Shown here one piece after another: positions 1 through 9,833 of a DNA stretch of 64,000 nt (the first letter of the stretch is position 1; every line of letters starts with the position of its first letter). Source of the DNA: Trogon surrucura (taxonomy: Eukaryota > Chordata > Aves > Trogoniformes > Trogonidae). The notes under the pieces are model-generated. The model did not search any database and was not told the DNA's origin. It saw only the letters and a program-made list of their open reading frames with translations. The translations under genes were made by a program, and so were the position numbers. The stretch lies in assembly GCA_020746105.1 (NCBI GenBank), contig CM036618.1, positions 43,698,014 to 43,762,013 on the forward strand, written 5' to 3'.

Positions 1-1278
1 AAAAGGGCTTTTCATTATTAACACCTAATTGAGATGATTCTCCAGAGCATTATATTAAAGACAATTTAGGTCAGGTCTGCATTTACGGATGTAGATATTG
101 CTTTCAGCATTCTACCATATCCATGCTGAAATTCATATTCTGTGCTCTGGGTTTCTGTTATTTGAATGAAGTGGTCCTTTTTAGCTGTACAGTTTAATTT
201 AATGATAGCATGTCCATTGCTTATTATCATACGCTATTTGTCACATTTTAGTAGGACATAATAACAGACTTTTTAAGTGAAGGTTATGCTAGGCATTCAG
301 ATTGTTTCAGAGGCTGTCTAATAATTTTCTTTTTTCTTGATGATTATGCTTAGTTTTATGGCCTGAAAATGTATTTTAATTCTGTTTTACTTTCTGAGGT
401 GGGATAGAAAAGCTGGTGGTGGAGCTGTGGGCAAAATTTTATATATCAAACAGAAACTTTGGCTTTATTTCAGTTTTAATGAAAGGTTAAAGAAAAAATA
501 ATTTCATTTCAGGCACTGTGGCAAATTCTTCCTTGACCTAAAGTATTTTTTAGTGTTAAAATTGATGTTTTTAGGCTGGGAAAACAAATGTATATATTAA
601 AGTGGAAGAAGGAGCTGAAGGTCAAGGGATAAACTGTCTGATGCAGCACATTTAAAGATGAAGGTCAACCCTATGATCTATGTCACAGAGTAGAAGGAAC
701 TGGGAACTAAAGCAAAGCCCAGTGTTAAAGGGATGTTTTAAGACACTATCTGCCTAAAGATCTATTTTATCTTTTTCTGCTTGGTGTTGTTCTCTATGCC
801 TGAAAAGCATTTAAATATTAACTCCTTTGTTTTAGATGTCCTGCCACATGTTAGGAAACACAACATTGTGAATTTTCTTGGCCTAGGATATAAAGGACTA
901 CCTGTAAACAGAAGCTCCTGATTAGGATCCTCTCTAGAGTGCTGGTTAAGAAGGCTACAGGGCTGTGAAGGAGGCATAATATTTTTGGTTTTCCTGGAGT
1001 GACCTTCCTCAGGCCTGTCAAGAACTCTTGTCTGTTGACAAGATTTCTTGTACTTCCTATTATAGGGAACAGAACCAAGACAGAGCCTCAACAGATATCC
1101 CAGTTCCCTCTAGACCACCCAAAAGAAGGTGTCATAAATGAATCTGGCCTCTAAGGCTGTCTCTCTATAACTCCAGACCATTGTAAATTTCCCAAAAGTT
1201 ATTGTGAAGATTATGATTTTCTGTATGTTAAAGTATACCTTTCATTTGAGCTCAGTGTCTTGGGTTGGTGTTCTTTCC
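1..1278. other. Non-coding AT-rich DNA, no gene seen
   Basis: No recognisable exon or repeat was found. A minus-strand open frame of 109 codons (762-1091) and an overlapping one of 75 codons have no recognisable domain and look like chance frames. An AATAAA motif lies at the right edge, just before the microsatellite. It could be the end of an old transcript or LTR, but nothing else supports that. Confidence 0.6.
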
Positions 1279-1360
1279 AATAAATAATAGTACTACTACT
1301 ACTAAATAATAGTAAATAATAATAAATAATAATAAATAATAATAAATGAATAATAATAAT
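1279..1360. repeat. AAT-rich microsatellite
   Basis: Imperfect tandem AAT/AATA units run for about 80 bases, interrupted by a short run of TAC units. This is a simple sequence repeat. Confidence 0.9.
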
Positions 1361-2704
1361 GTCGTGTATTTTTTACTGAGCCTGTGACTTGTCAAAAGCT
1401 ATCATTTTCCAATCTTATAAATTCTATTGTATTCATCCACTCATAGAAGATTACTGATGAAATCTCAACTATTAATCTTTCTTGCTTTATATAATGAACA
1501 CAGAAGTTTCCCCCATCACTTTTAACTCTCTGACAGTGATAATATTTCCTCAATTGACAAGTAAGAAACTTTTTCAGACAGTCCATCATATGCAAGAAAA
1601 CTTGAAGAGAACTATACCGTATTTTTATGGCAGAGGGTCAATAACAAGAAGTATTGTCAGTGCTGTTCTTTTATCTTGAAAGAATATACCAGCATGCTTG
1701 CGACAAATAACTGCCTCTAAAACAGGCAGACAGGAAGCCAAAATTTTAGCAATTCTGATTTATTCATTCATGAATTTACTTCTGGAAGTAAATATGGGTA
1801 TTTATAGGTGAAATATAAGAAAAACCTAGCTGAAAGACATAAATAAATAATAGTTCAGTGAAAACTGAATAAAATTTGAACGAAAAAGAAATCACTTTAA
1901 GATACTGCCCTATCTTTTGAAAAATTATCTTGAGCATTAGCTTCAAAAATCTACTACTGGGGCTAGGCGGGGGGACTGCAGGAGCACACACATTTTTAAA
2001 ATTTAACAGATCATACACTCATTAAACAGATGAACAACAGCAACTTGCTGTTTAGCAGGTCATAGAACTTACCTAGAAAATACTGAGGCTCTTAATAACA
2101 TGCTGAATATATATCTTGCAAGTTGACAAAGGCCAATTTATCACTTCTTCTTTATCAATCTAAATTCAAGGTTGAGTTTTAACCTAAGATTCTCTTCTTC
2201 TCCTCATTTTCTGAAATGTATATGTTATGATGACATAAATTACACTCTTGAAATTGATGTCTCCCCTATATGCTAAAGACAGAACTCACATTGCTTACTG
2301 GAACTAGCAGTATAGTTAGATTTCCTGAATTAATCATATTTTCAGATCAATTATTCTGCCGGTTCTGCTGCTATATGCTCATTAGTGTCACATTAAAAAT
2401 GTTTCTCTTCTCACTTTTTTGATCTGTATTTTCAAATTCTGTGTTATTACTGCATTTTTTTTTTTTTTATACTAGGTTAAGGAGCCACCAACTGTGAAAA
2501 AAAAAATGTCAGGGAAGCTATGCTTTATCTCCGTAACATCTGTTTAATCAAACACAATGTACTGAACTTCATTAATCACTCATTATAATGCATTTTTTTT
2601 CACTTTCCAAATCAATCTTGGATGTCTTTGTCTCTCCTTTTCAGTTTGTCTTTAGCATTTTAAAATAAGGACATCTGAAACAGTCATACCATTCCATTAA
2701 CAGA
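1361..2704. other. Non-coding AT-rich DNA, no gene seen
   Basis: Nothing here is recognisable as a gene or an interspersed repeat. Short homopolymer runs occur, including a T-run near 2454-2469 and an A-run near 2498-2507. Open frames are under 81 codons and show no domain. Confidence 0.55.
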
Positions 2705-2895
2705 GGGCCGGTTTAGCTCAGTGGGTTGAGCGTGGTGCTTGAAACACCAGAGGTCGCGGGTTCGATTCCCGTTCGGTTCTCATGTGTTGCCTGACCTAGT
2801 CGAGAGGTGGCGTCCCTGCTCACAACAGGGAGGTTGGATTAAAATGATCTCTAAGGTCCCTTCCAGTCCAGGCCATTCTGTGATTCTGTGATTCT
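2705..2895 (+). mobile_element. tRNA-Ile-derived SINE with CR1-like tail, copy 1
   Basis: The first ~75 bases resemble a eukaryotic tRNA-Ile gene. The Pol III A box (TAGCTCAGTGGG, 2714-2725) and B box (GGTTCGATTCC, about 2759-2769) are intact. The anticodon loop reads CTTGAAA and the acceptor stem no longer pairs, so this is not a working tRNA. The body that follows ends in the CR1-type 3' signature (GATCTCTAAGGTCCCTTCCA) and two TTCTGTGA-type tail units. This head/tail structure fits passerine TguSINE1-like SINEs as I remember them. No clear target duplication is visible, which is usual for CR1-mobilised elements. It is about 90% identical by eye to the copy near 11.6 kb. Confidence 0.9.
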
Positions 2896-3223
2896 TCTGT
2901 CATCCTCGAAAATTGCACTGGAGCAATGAAAAACAAGAAATACTCCATTGTATCCTCCCTAGTCTCCTCCTACCTGACTGCCAGGTGACTTGTTTATTGG
3001 AAGACTGCTTGTGAGCAACCAGGTAGTGATAATTTTCAGAAGACCAGTCTTCGTGATTACCATTTCATATGCTTCTGAGGACATGCCCTAGGCACACTGT
3101 AATATAGACCTAACCGAGGTTTGTGCTCAGCAAGCAGTATAGACATGTACACTTATACCATACTCTCTTCTGGTACTATAGATGGTTTTCTGCTATTTAT
3201 AGAGTAACCTCTGCCCTTTTTTT
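2896..3223. other. Non-coding spacer, no gene seen
   Basis: Unique-looking sequence between the SINE and the solo LTR. No repeat or exon was recognised. Confidence 0.5.
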
Positions 3224-3228
3224 CCCCT
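3224..3228. repeat. Left target-site duplication of the family A LTR
   Basis: CCCCT directly before the LTR terminus TGTCTTG. The same five bases follow the other terminus. Confidence 0.8.
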
Positions 3229-3337
3229 TGTCTTGAGCCACTTATACCTGGTAGAGGTTAGGGCCAAGGTGATTCCTTTCGATCGCAAAGGTGAAATTAA
3301 GACACAAACGGTGTCAGATGTCACAAAAGTAAAACCC

Positions 3338-3343
3338 TTTATT
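3338..3343 (-). terminator. LTR polyadenylation signal
   Basis: AATAAA on the minus strand within GTCAATAAAGGG, placed on the U5 side of the LTR. Confidence 0.65.
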
Positions 3344-3520
3344 GACTAACAACCACTGGAGAGCAATAGGAAAGAAAGATAAGGAAAAGGAAAAGCGAAG
3401 CAGTAAAACGTTTAGAATAGCAAGAAGTATAGCTACCACCACAGATCCAGCGACGTCTCACAGGTCCGCCTGTTTCGATTCGGTGGGGAAGATCTCCAAA
3501 GAACAGTTGTTCACAGTGGC

Positions 3521-3528
3521 ATTTTATA
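3521..3528 (-). promoter_or_regulatory. Probable LTR TATA box
   Basis: Reads TATAAAAT on the minus strand, within CACTATAAAATGCC. Its spacing to the AATAAA at 3338-3343 is normal for a retroviral promoter and poly(A) pair. Present activity is unknown. Confidence 0.6.
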
Positions 3529-3815
3529 GTGTTCCAAGAGCCGCTTTGCTTATCCTCCACCTGTTCAGCGCATGCGTGTGAGGGTCGTCAGGAGCGATCT
3601 TCACCCCCCCCAGCGTCGCCTCTGTCAGCGGGGCATGCACAGGTGTCCGGAGGGCCCATTTCTTGCAGACGTAGGATGACTTGACGGTTTGTGTACCTTC
3701 GCGCTTGCACACCGTTGGGCTTTCGTGCTTGCAGGGCAGCTGCCTTATCTGCAGCTACATCGGTGAGCTCACACACCGGTGGGCTTGCAAGACAACAGCT
3801 GTATCGGCGGTTGAG

Positions 3816-3963
3816 CCGGGCCCAGAAATTGTTGTTCAGAACTTCGAGCCCCCTGGTTTATCAGGGCTGGGCCCTGAAGTTGTCTTTATCAATAGTCAAG
3901 TCAAGTCGTGGGACTTATCAAGGCTGGGCTCTGAAGTTGTTGTTTTAGAACTTATCAGAGGTC
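3816..3963. repeat. Internal ~50-57 bp imperfect tandem repeats in LTR U3
   Basis: Three related units begin at about 3816, 3867 and 3924. Each opens with CTGGGC/CCGGGC, followed by a GAAGTTGT-like stretch and a TTATCA-like end. Repeated U3 blocks are common in retroviral enhancers, but a regulatory role here is inference only. Confidence 0.6.
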
Positions 3964-4121
3964 CAAGCTTGTAACGGCAGCCTTGTCGTTTAGGCTTTAA
4001 CACAGTCTCTTCTTCACAGAGCCTTTTAGCAAGGATGAAACAAATATATCTTCATGGGGCATTTTAGCAAGTTTTAACACCAGCAAGGTTGAGGCAAAAG
4101 TTCTTAAAACAGTCTCTTACA

Positions 4122-4126
4122 CCCCT
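4122..4126. repeat. Right target-site duplication of the family A LTR
   Basis: CCCCT directly after the LTR terminus CTTACA, matching 3224-3228. Confidence 0.8.
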
Positions 4127-5015
4127 GCCCCAGCCATTATGGGCATTCTGGTTTCCTCATTAATCTTGATAATTTCTCTTTGAGAAAGTGTGTAATGGTG
4201 CCACAGGCACTGTGGTCATAGCTTGTCCGCATTAGACAGAGATTATTTTAGGTGTAGAGATTAGTCATCCATTTCCTGCAACCAGTTGCAATATTGATCA
4301 CACAAGATTTATATCAAAAATCAATGCAACCTGAGCTATTATCCAAACAAGTTCCCTCACTCATTAGCTTCAGTTACTCATCCCATTTTTCTATTGGTCC
4401 AGCAGGCAGAATGATTCCAGTATTGTTTCTGCATGTGTCTGTACAGTCTGAATGGCCGTTAGAGGAGATAGCAGAGACAGCTATCAGGTTACCATATTTA
4501 CAGTCAGCAAATTTCATTTATATATAGACAAATCTTAAGTGAATCTACATTCCTCTTAGAACAGAAAATGTGATTTCTTTATATGTCAATAATGTTTTTC
4601 TCCAGTATGGATAAAACTCCCTCAGAAGCACATCACTAATACAGGAATGCATGTCTGGAAGCCTCCTGTCTCCTGTTCAGAGCAGATCAGCTAGCACAGG
4701 TTGCTCAAGATTGTTTCCAGTCAAGTTTTGTGTATTTCCAAAGACTGAGATGACACAGCTTCTCTGGTGTAGCATTTAGCCTGAGTTAGACCTAGTTGAC
4801 AATGCCAATAGTGTATAAGTAATAGTCCCCACACTGTCCTTTGGTCCATAAAAGCTATGTAAGCTACCTAAGCTTCACGAGTGTGTTGAGGGTTAGGGCT
4901 AGACCAACCACTGAACACTGACAGATGTTCTCTAACCTCTCTCCCTCCTCCAACAGGAAAGGGAATGAGGCTTATGGATTGGACTTAAGGATTGGAAGAG
5001 AAAAATAAAGCAGAC
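4127..5015. other. Non-coding DNA, no gene seen
   Basis: No recognisable repeat or exon. The 77-codon frame at 4294-4527 has no domain and poor coding character. Confidence 0.5.
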
Positions 5016-5175
5016 TGTCATGGTTTGACCCTGGCCAGCAGCCAGGTGCCCACACAGCCACACTCTCACCCCCCCTTCTCTGCTAGACATGGGGAGAAAA
5101 TATTTCAAAGGGCTCAGGGTTTGAGATAAGGACAGGGAGATCACTTTCATTTACCGTTCCAGCCAAAATAGACTC
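5016..5175 (-). mobile_element. Truncated LTR fragment, family B
   Basis: This begins with an intact LTR end (TGTCATGGTTTGACCCTGG) and follows the first ~165 bases of the complete LTR at 13010-14193 closely, including the block with GGGAGAAAATATTT and AGGGCTCAGGGTTTGAG. Similarity ends around AATAGACTC. The rest of the LTR is missing, by deletion or truncated insertion. Orientation is inferred from the poly(A) signal of the longer copy. Confidence 0.85.
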
Positions 5176-5507
5176 TCTCAAACAAAATGTCGATGGTCCA
5201 CCTGACATATTGCAGACTAATTTCCAGTATGATATTTGAGAGTATTATCAGAATATGTAAGAATTTATCAAAATATCTCACTCATATATGATAAGGAAAA
5301 TTATTTGAAGGAGTTTTCTGTCCCTCACTAGTGTATCTGGTTGATTGGTGATTCTGATTTCTGTTTTCTCCAGTTTGATTTCTATATTTTGTTCTGAAAA
5401 AACATGGTTGCTACACATAAGTTAAAATAAAAAATTAAAAAAAGATTCTCAGCATGATTAAAACACGTAGCCTTAAATGTTTCTCATTCAGTTTCAGTAC
5501 AACAGCT
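5176..5507. other. Short non-coding spacer
   Basis: AT-rich sequence between the LTR fragment and the CR1. Nothing was recognised. Confidence 0.5.
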
Positions 5508-6902
5508 TATCTGGCTGAGCCGCTCTCCATCATCTTTGAAAAATCATGGGGATGGGGAGAGGTACCTGAGAACTGGAAAAAAGCCAATACCATACCCGTC
5601 TTCAAAAAACGGCAAGAAGAAGGACTCTGGCAACTACAGACCAGTCAGCCTCACCTCCATCCCTGGGAAGATGATAGAGCGGTTCATTCTGAAGGCCGTC
5701 TCTAAACAACTGGAAGAAAACGAAGTTATCAGGAGTAACCAGCATGGATTTACCAAAGGGAAATCTTGCCTGACTAATCTGATATCCTTCTATGAAGGCA
5801 TGACCAAATGGGTTGATGAAGGGAGAGCAGTGGGTATTATATACCCTAACTTCAGTAAGGCTTTTGATGCTGTCCCCCATAACATCCTCGCAGGTAAACT
5901 CAAGAGAGGTGGGATAGATGATTGGACTGCGAGGTGGATTGTGAACAGGCTCAACAACAGAGTTCAGAGGGTTGTGATCAGTGGCATAGGGTCAAGTTGG
6001 AGGCCTGTGGCCAGTGGTGTTCCCCAGGGATCAGTGTTGGGTCCAGTTTTGTTCAATATCTTCATCAATGACCTGGATGAGGGGATAGAATGCACCTTCA
6101 GCAAATTTGCTGATGATACGAAACTGGGAGGGGTGGCTGACACACCAAAAGGCTCCACCCAACAAGATCTGGACAGGCTGGAGAGCTGGGCAAAAGGGAA
6201 CCTCATGAAGTTCAATAAGGACAGGTGTAGAGTCCTGCATCTGGGGAGGAATATCACCAGGTACCAGTACAGATTATGGGATGTCCTGCTGGAAAGCAGT
6301 CCCATGGAGAAAGACCTCAGAGTCCTAGTGGACAATAAGTTATCCATGGGACAGCAATGTGCCCTTGTGGCCAAGAAGCCCAATGGGATCCTGGGATGCA
6401 TTAAGAAAAGTGTGTCCAGCAGGTCTAGGGAAGTTCTCCTCCCCATCTAGTCTGCCCTGGTAAGACCACACCTGGAATACTTTGTCCAGTTTTGGGCTCC
6501 CCAATTCAAGAGAGACAGGGACCTACTGGAGAGAGTCCAGGGGAGACCTACAAGGATGATTAAGGGACTTGAACATCTCACCTATGAAGAGTGACTGAGA
6601 GAACTGGGGTTGTTTAGCCTTGAAAGGAGACGGCTGAGAGGGGACCTTATTAACGTATAAAAATATCTGAGGGGTGGGTGTCAGGAGGAAGGAGACAATC
6701 TCTTCTCGGTGGTGCCCAGTAATAGAACAAAGAATAATGGGTTTAGGTGAGAACATAGAAAGTTCCACCTCAACATGAGGAAAAATTTATTTACTGTGAG
6801 GGTGACGGAGCACTGGAACAGGCTGCCCAGGGAGGTTGTGGAGTCTCCTTCTCTGGAGACTTTCAAAACCTGCCTGGATGCACTCCTGTGTGGCTGCCCT
6901 AG
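5508..6902 (+). pseudogene. CR1 ORF2 reverse transcriptase remnant
   Basis: Former CR1 ORF2 protein, which copies element RNA into DNA at the insertion site. The coding part opens in one frame ([20 protein letters not shown]) and shifts to another around 5600-5620. That second frame stays open for 304 codons from 5536. In it, RT motifs appear in order: [22 protein letters not shown] (from residue 105), [11 protein letters not shown] (from residue 160) and FADDTK (residues 191-196). In the motif A block the usual catalytic Asp of DFSKAFD is Asn (codon 5848-5850). A TAG at 6448-6450 interrupts the frame, and more stops follow in the C-terminal region (near 6594, 6657 and 6748). The expected end is the TAG at 6900-6902. 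The element is dead by frameshift, stops and loss of a catalytic residue. Confidence 0.92.
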
Positions 6903-7007
6903 GCGATCCTCCTGTGGTAGGGGGTTGGACTAGATGATCTCTAGAGGTCCCTTCCAATTCCTAACATTCTATGATTCTATAACTCTATGATTCTATGATT
7001 CTATGAT
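5508..7007 (+). mobile_element. CR1 LINE, 5'-truncated, largest copy
   Basis: It contains the 3' two-thirds of ORF2 (reverse transcriptase plus C-terminal region), a short 3' UTR with the CR1 signature GATCTCTAGAGGTCCCTTCC, and an ATTCTATG-type tail ending at about 7007. The 5' end is lost, as in most CR1 copies. No target duplication is evident, in line with CR1 biology. The downstream part is closely related to the copy at 52.6-53.2 kb, suggesting the same subfamily. Confidence 0.95.
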
Positions 7008-7604
7008 CTGGCTGCTAAATCCGTCCATGAAAGATTTTAGGACAGGGTAAGTTTGAAATCTATTATAAGGAAATTACTCAAAATGACCATTCTGAAGTAT
7101 GGTTTTAAATAATATTTTATCAAAAAATTCAGGATATCTACACTGACTTTAGTTAAACTCTGAAAAAAGCTTCTATAAATTTTGGTGTTTATTTAACAGG
7201 TGATTTTAAAAACACTTTTTTGCTATTGGTGATAAATCATAGGGTTTACCTGGTAGTCAAGTATGCTGAGTATCACATCAGCTGTCTCTGAGCTTTAAAT
7301 GTGTTGTAAACTTTATTCAGATATCCTCTTTAAAATACTGGTTGTCTGATCCATACCCCCTCCCTAGTCTAATAACACTTTTTATCCAATGACAAAGATT
7401 ATTAAGAAATAAAGAAAGCATGTCATATTCTATTTTTTTTCTGTCACGTAATTTATACATATTTTTAACAGTATTTCTTTCCTACTGGCAAAAGGAACTT
7501 GAAAGAGCCAGAAACTTTGGCAAGAAGAGTCATGATTTCCAAAGACTGTGACTACTAGAATATTTGTGATAACTGTGAATATCTGTGACAGTTATATGCT
7601 GTCA
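7008..7604. other. Non-coding AT-rich DNA, no gene seen
   Basis: No gene or repeat was recognised between the young CR1 and the ancient LINE relic. Confidence 0.5.
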
Positions 7605-8340
7605 TCTGTGCTGTTGCTCTGCCTGTGCCATTGAATATGTTTGTAAATGACCTGAAAAGGTGGGGAAGAAGTGAGCAGTAAGCTGAGAAAATTTGTTGAT
7701 GACAGGAAGTTTTTCAAGATAATATCTCACGCAGAACTGCAAAAATTATTTCAAAACTGAGCAACTGGGAAGTAAAATGTCAAATTAAATTGAGCACTAG
7801 TAAATATAAAGAGATGCACTTCCCATGGAGGAGGAAAACAATGATAATTTCACATGCAAAGTGGTGAGCAATTGATTAATATTTTCCCCAAGATGTTAGG
7901 GAATGTTCAAAGAAAGCGTGAGCTTAGCACTCAGTGTTGGTCAGAAAGGCCAAACTTATGTAGCTTTTGTGACTTCATGACAATACCTGTGCAAAGAATT
8001 CAGTGAAGGGCACCAAGGAATATCAAAAGTGTGGAACTACTTCCACAAGAGAAACAATTACTTATGCAGGGAATCCTCATTCTGCAGAAGAAACAGCTAA
8101 GAAATATTGTAATAGAGTTTCACAAATACACAAGGCGTGGAGAGGTTGAGAGATTTTTTTTGTTCAATTACTGTGTGTTTTGCATTGCAAGGATGAGGGA
8201 GCATCAACTAAAGATGTAGGACCCTGGTTCAAAACGAGCCCCGAAAGGAAGTTTGCCATACTGCTGTAGCAGAGCTGTCAAACTCCTTGTTAAAAGATGC
8301 TGTGGACTTCACTGGATTCAGAGAAAGATCTTCATGTGAA
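7605..8340 (+). mobile_element. Ancient CR1/L3-like LINE 3' relic
   Basis: Translation with frameshifts gives a decayed RT block: FVNDL, then KFVDDRKFF where KFADDTKLF is expected, then a match to the following helical region (LSNWEVKCQIKL where LSDWATKWQMKF is expected; KYKEMHF where KCKVMHI is expected). Near 8090-8150 there is a counterpart of the R-L-R-G-D-I/E-V-Y-K stretch. Near 8280-8330 there is a counterpart of the conserved NSL...DAV...F end. The divergence is far greater than in the neighbouring CR1, and the sequence looks closer to old amniote CR1/L3 elements than to modern avian CR1. No frame is intact; the 62-codon frame at 8031-8219 is a chance frame within it. Confidence 0.65.
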
Positions 8341-9767
8341 AAAAATCATATTTAGTCTTACTAAATATGGAAAATAACATATATATTTACTTTACTTATT
8401 TCACTAATCACCTTTTTGTTGGTTTTGTCATTAGTTTTTATTAGTGGTTGTAGTGGAAAGACCATGTCTTCAGCCCTGATGCATACAATTTGTCTGAAGT
8501 ACAGTGCTTTGGGCCACATCTTTGCAATTTCTGTCTTGCTTGTGTATAAAGGCATCACAGCAAAACTTTAAAAGGTTTTCCAGTTAATTCAGAGGAAGTA
8601 TTGGCATTATTTAATGATACTTTGCCACTTGCAAGAGATTAAAATACTAGACTTGAACCAAATTTAATGTGTCAGGTAAAATTGAACTTGGTAGAATTAA
8701 CATCTGTTCTAAGATGTTCTTATGATTGTACCAGGCGCTGAGAAAAATGTCTGACTACAAAAGGCTTTACATTTGCAAGCTAAACTAAAGTTCTGAATGC
8801 AACAGTAAGTGATTAGGGATATGTAACATTTTCTGGACATGTTATGGTTTAATGTGACATGCCTTAGAAAAGACCACTGCATTAGTATAGGATTTTCATT
8901 TAAAATGATATATAAGTGACACTATTGTTTAACGGAAACACATTTATATGCCATCATACATTTGTTAGAAAAGGGAAAGCTAAAGATCTTCAGCTGGCAC
9001 TGGTAGCAAAGGCTGTGGGGTTTATAGCAATATGTGGTTCCCATGAGAACGGATTGTGTCCACAGTCAGACATGAGCATTTGGAAAATGTCTGTCTTCTG
9101 CTAAGTGGAGTTTGTATTAAACATTTAGGTTACACCTCCAGGGAACATACAGGAGCAAAAATTATATATGTTGCCCATAATTATATAATAAGTTTATCCA
9201 GAAAATATTTTAAAGTAAAATATTTTTTATGTAAACCAAGATATTACTAGTAAAAACATGTTTGAAAATGCAAAATACTGTTGTCATTCATTTTAACAGC
9301 ATTAGTAAAACTTAGTGTAACTTATTATTTTTATCTTGTTAATCATTTTAGATGTTTGAAAACTGATTTTCCTCTGATTAAAAGCTGGAAGATTTGTAAA
9401 TCAAAACAAGTTCTTGTTTGTATTGCACAGATTACAATACTTTTAAAATATTTTTCATTTGGTGATATTTTATTTCTATTTTTCATTACGAGACTGTTGT
9501 AGACCATTTCAGTATTAATTTTTAGGAAAACAAAATAATCTGTCAAGGCCTGGAAATGAAAACAGCTCATTTAGAGTCTATGCAATACCTATGACATTTC
9601 TTGATTACTGGATATTGGCCTCTGTGTTCCACATGGAGCTTTACTGAGGCATGTTAAATGGAAAATTTATGAAGTTGAAGACGTTTTTCTGCTGACTGTT
9701 GCCTCTACCTGCTGCTGCACTGCAGCACATTGATCCTTCCATCTCCAGCTTAGCCTCATCACTTCAA
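8341..9767. other. Non-coding AT-rich DNA, no gene seen
   Basis: No recognisable gene. Open frames are below 76 codons and have no domains. The part from about 9680 is less AT-rich and leads into a tandem duplication. Confidence 0.5.
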
Positions 9768-9833
9768 CCTGACCCCACATCCCACTCTCTTTCTTGAATG
9801 CCTGACCCCACATCCCACTCTCTTTCTTGAATG
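9768..9833. repeat. Perfect 33-bp tandem duplication
   Basis: Two identical adjacent units (9768-9800 and 9801-9833), each starting CCTGACCCCACATCCC and ending CTTGAATG. Perfect identity points to a recent event. Confidence 0.95.

Larger units (their letters stand above)
3229..4121 (-). mobile_element. Solo endogenous retrovirus LTR, family A
   Basis: The element runs TG...CA and is flanked by a perfect 5-bp direct repeat, CCCCT (3224-3228 and 4122-4126), as expected of integrase-made insertion. Read on the minus strand it has a TATA box (TATAAAAT, plus positions 3521-3528), and about 180 bp downstream a poly(A) signal AATAAA (plus 3338-3343). This is the U3-R-U5 order of an LTR. It is richer in G, C and CpG than its surroundings. 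Its U3 carries three diverged ~50-57 bp repeats. No gag, pol or env sequence is attached, so it is a solo LTR left by recombination. A 5-bp duplication fits ERVL/ERVK-type elements, but the exact family is not assigned. Open frames of up to 97 codons inside it are incidental. Confidence 0.88.

Noticed and set aside
762..1091. 109-codon minus-strand frame
   Set aside because: No recognisable domain, an overlapping alternative frame, and no splice or promoter context.
2705..2781. Functional tRNA gene
   Set aside because: The head resembles tRNA-Ile, but the anticodon loop is altered, the acceptor stem does not pair and a SINE body follows. The same applies to 11577-11655.
5964..6446. 160-codon minus-strand frame
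   Set aside because: Antisense shadow of the CR1 RT coding region.
5536..6450. 304-codon frame as a host gene
   Set aside because: It is CR1 ORF2 reverse transcriptase with a frameshifted start, a lost catalytic Asp and downstream stops.
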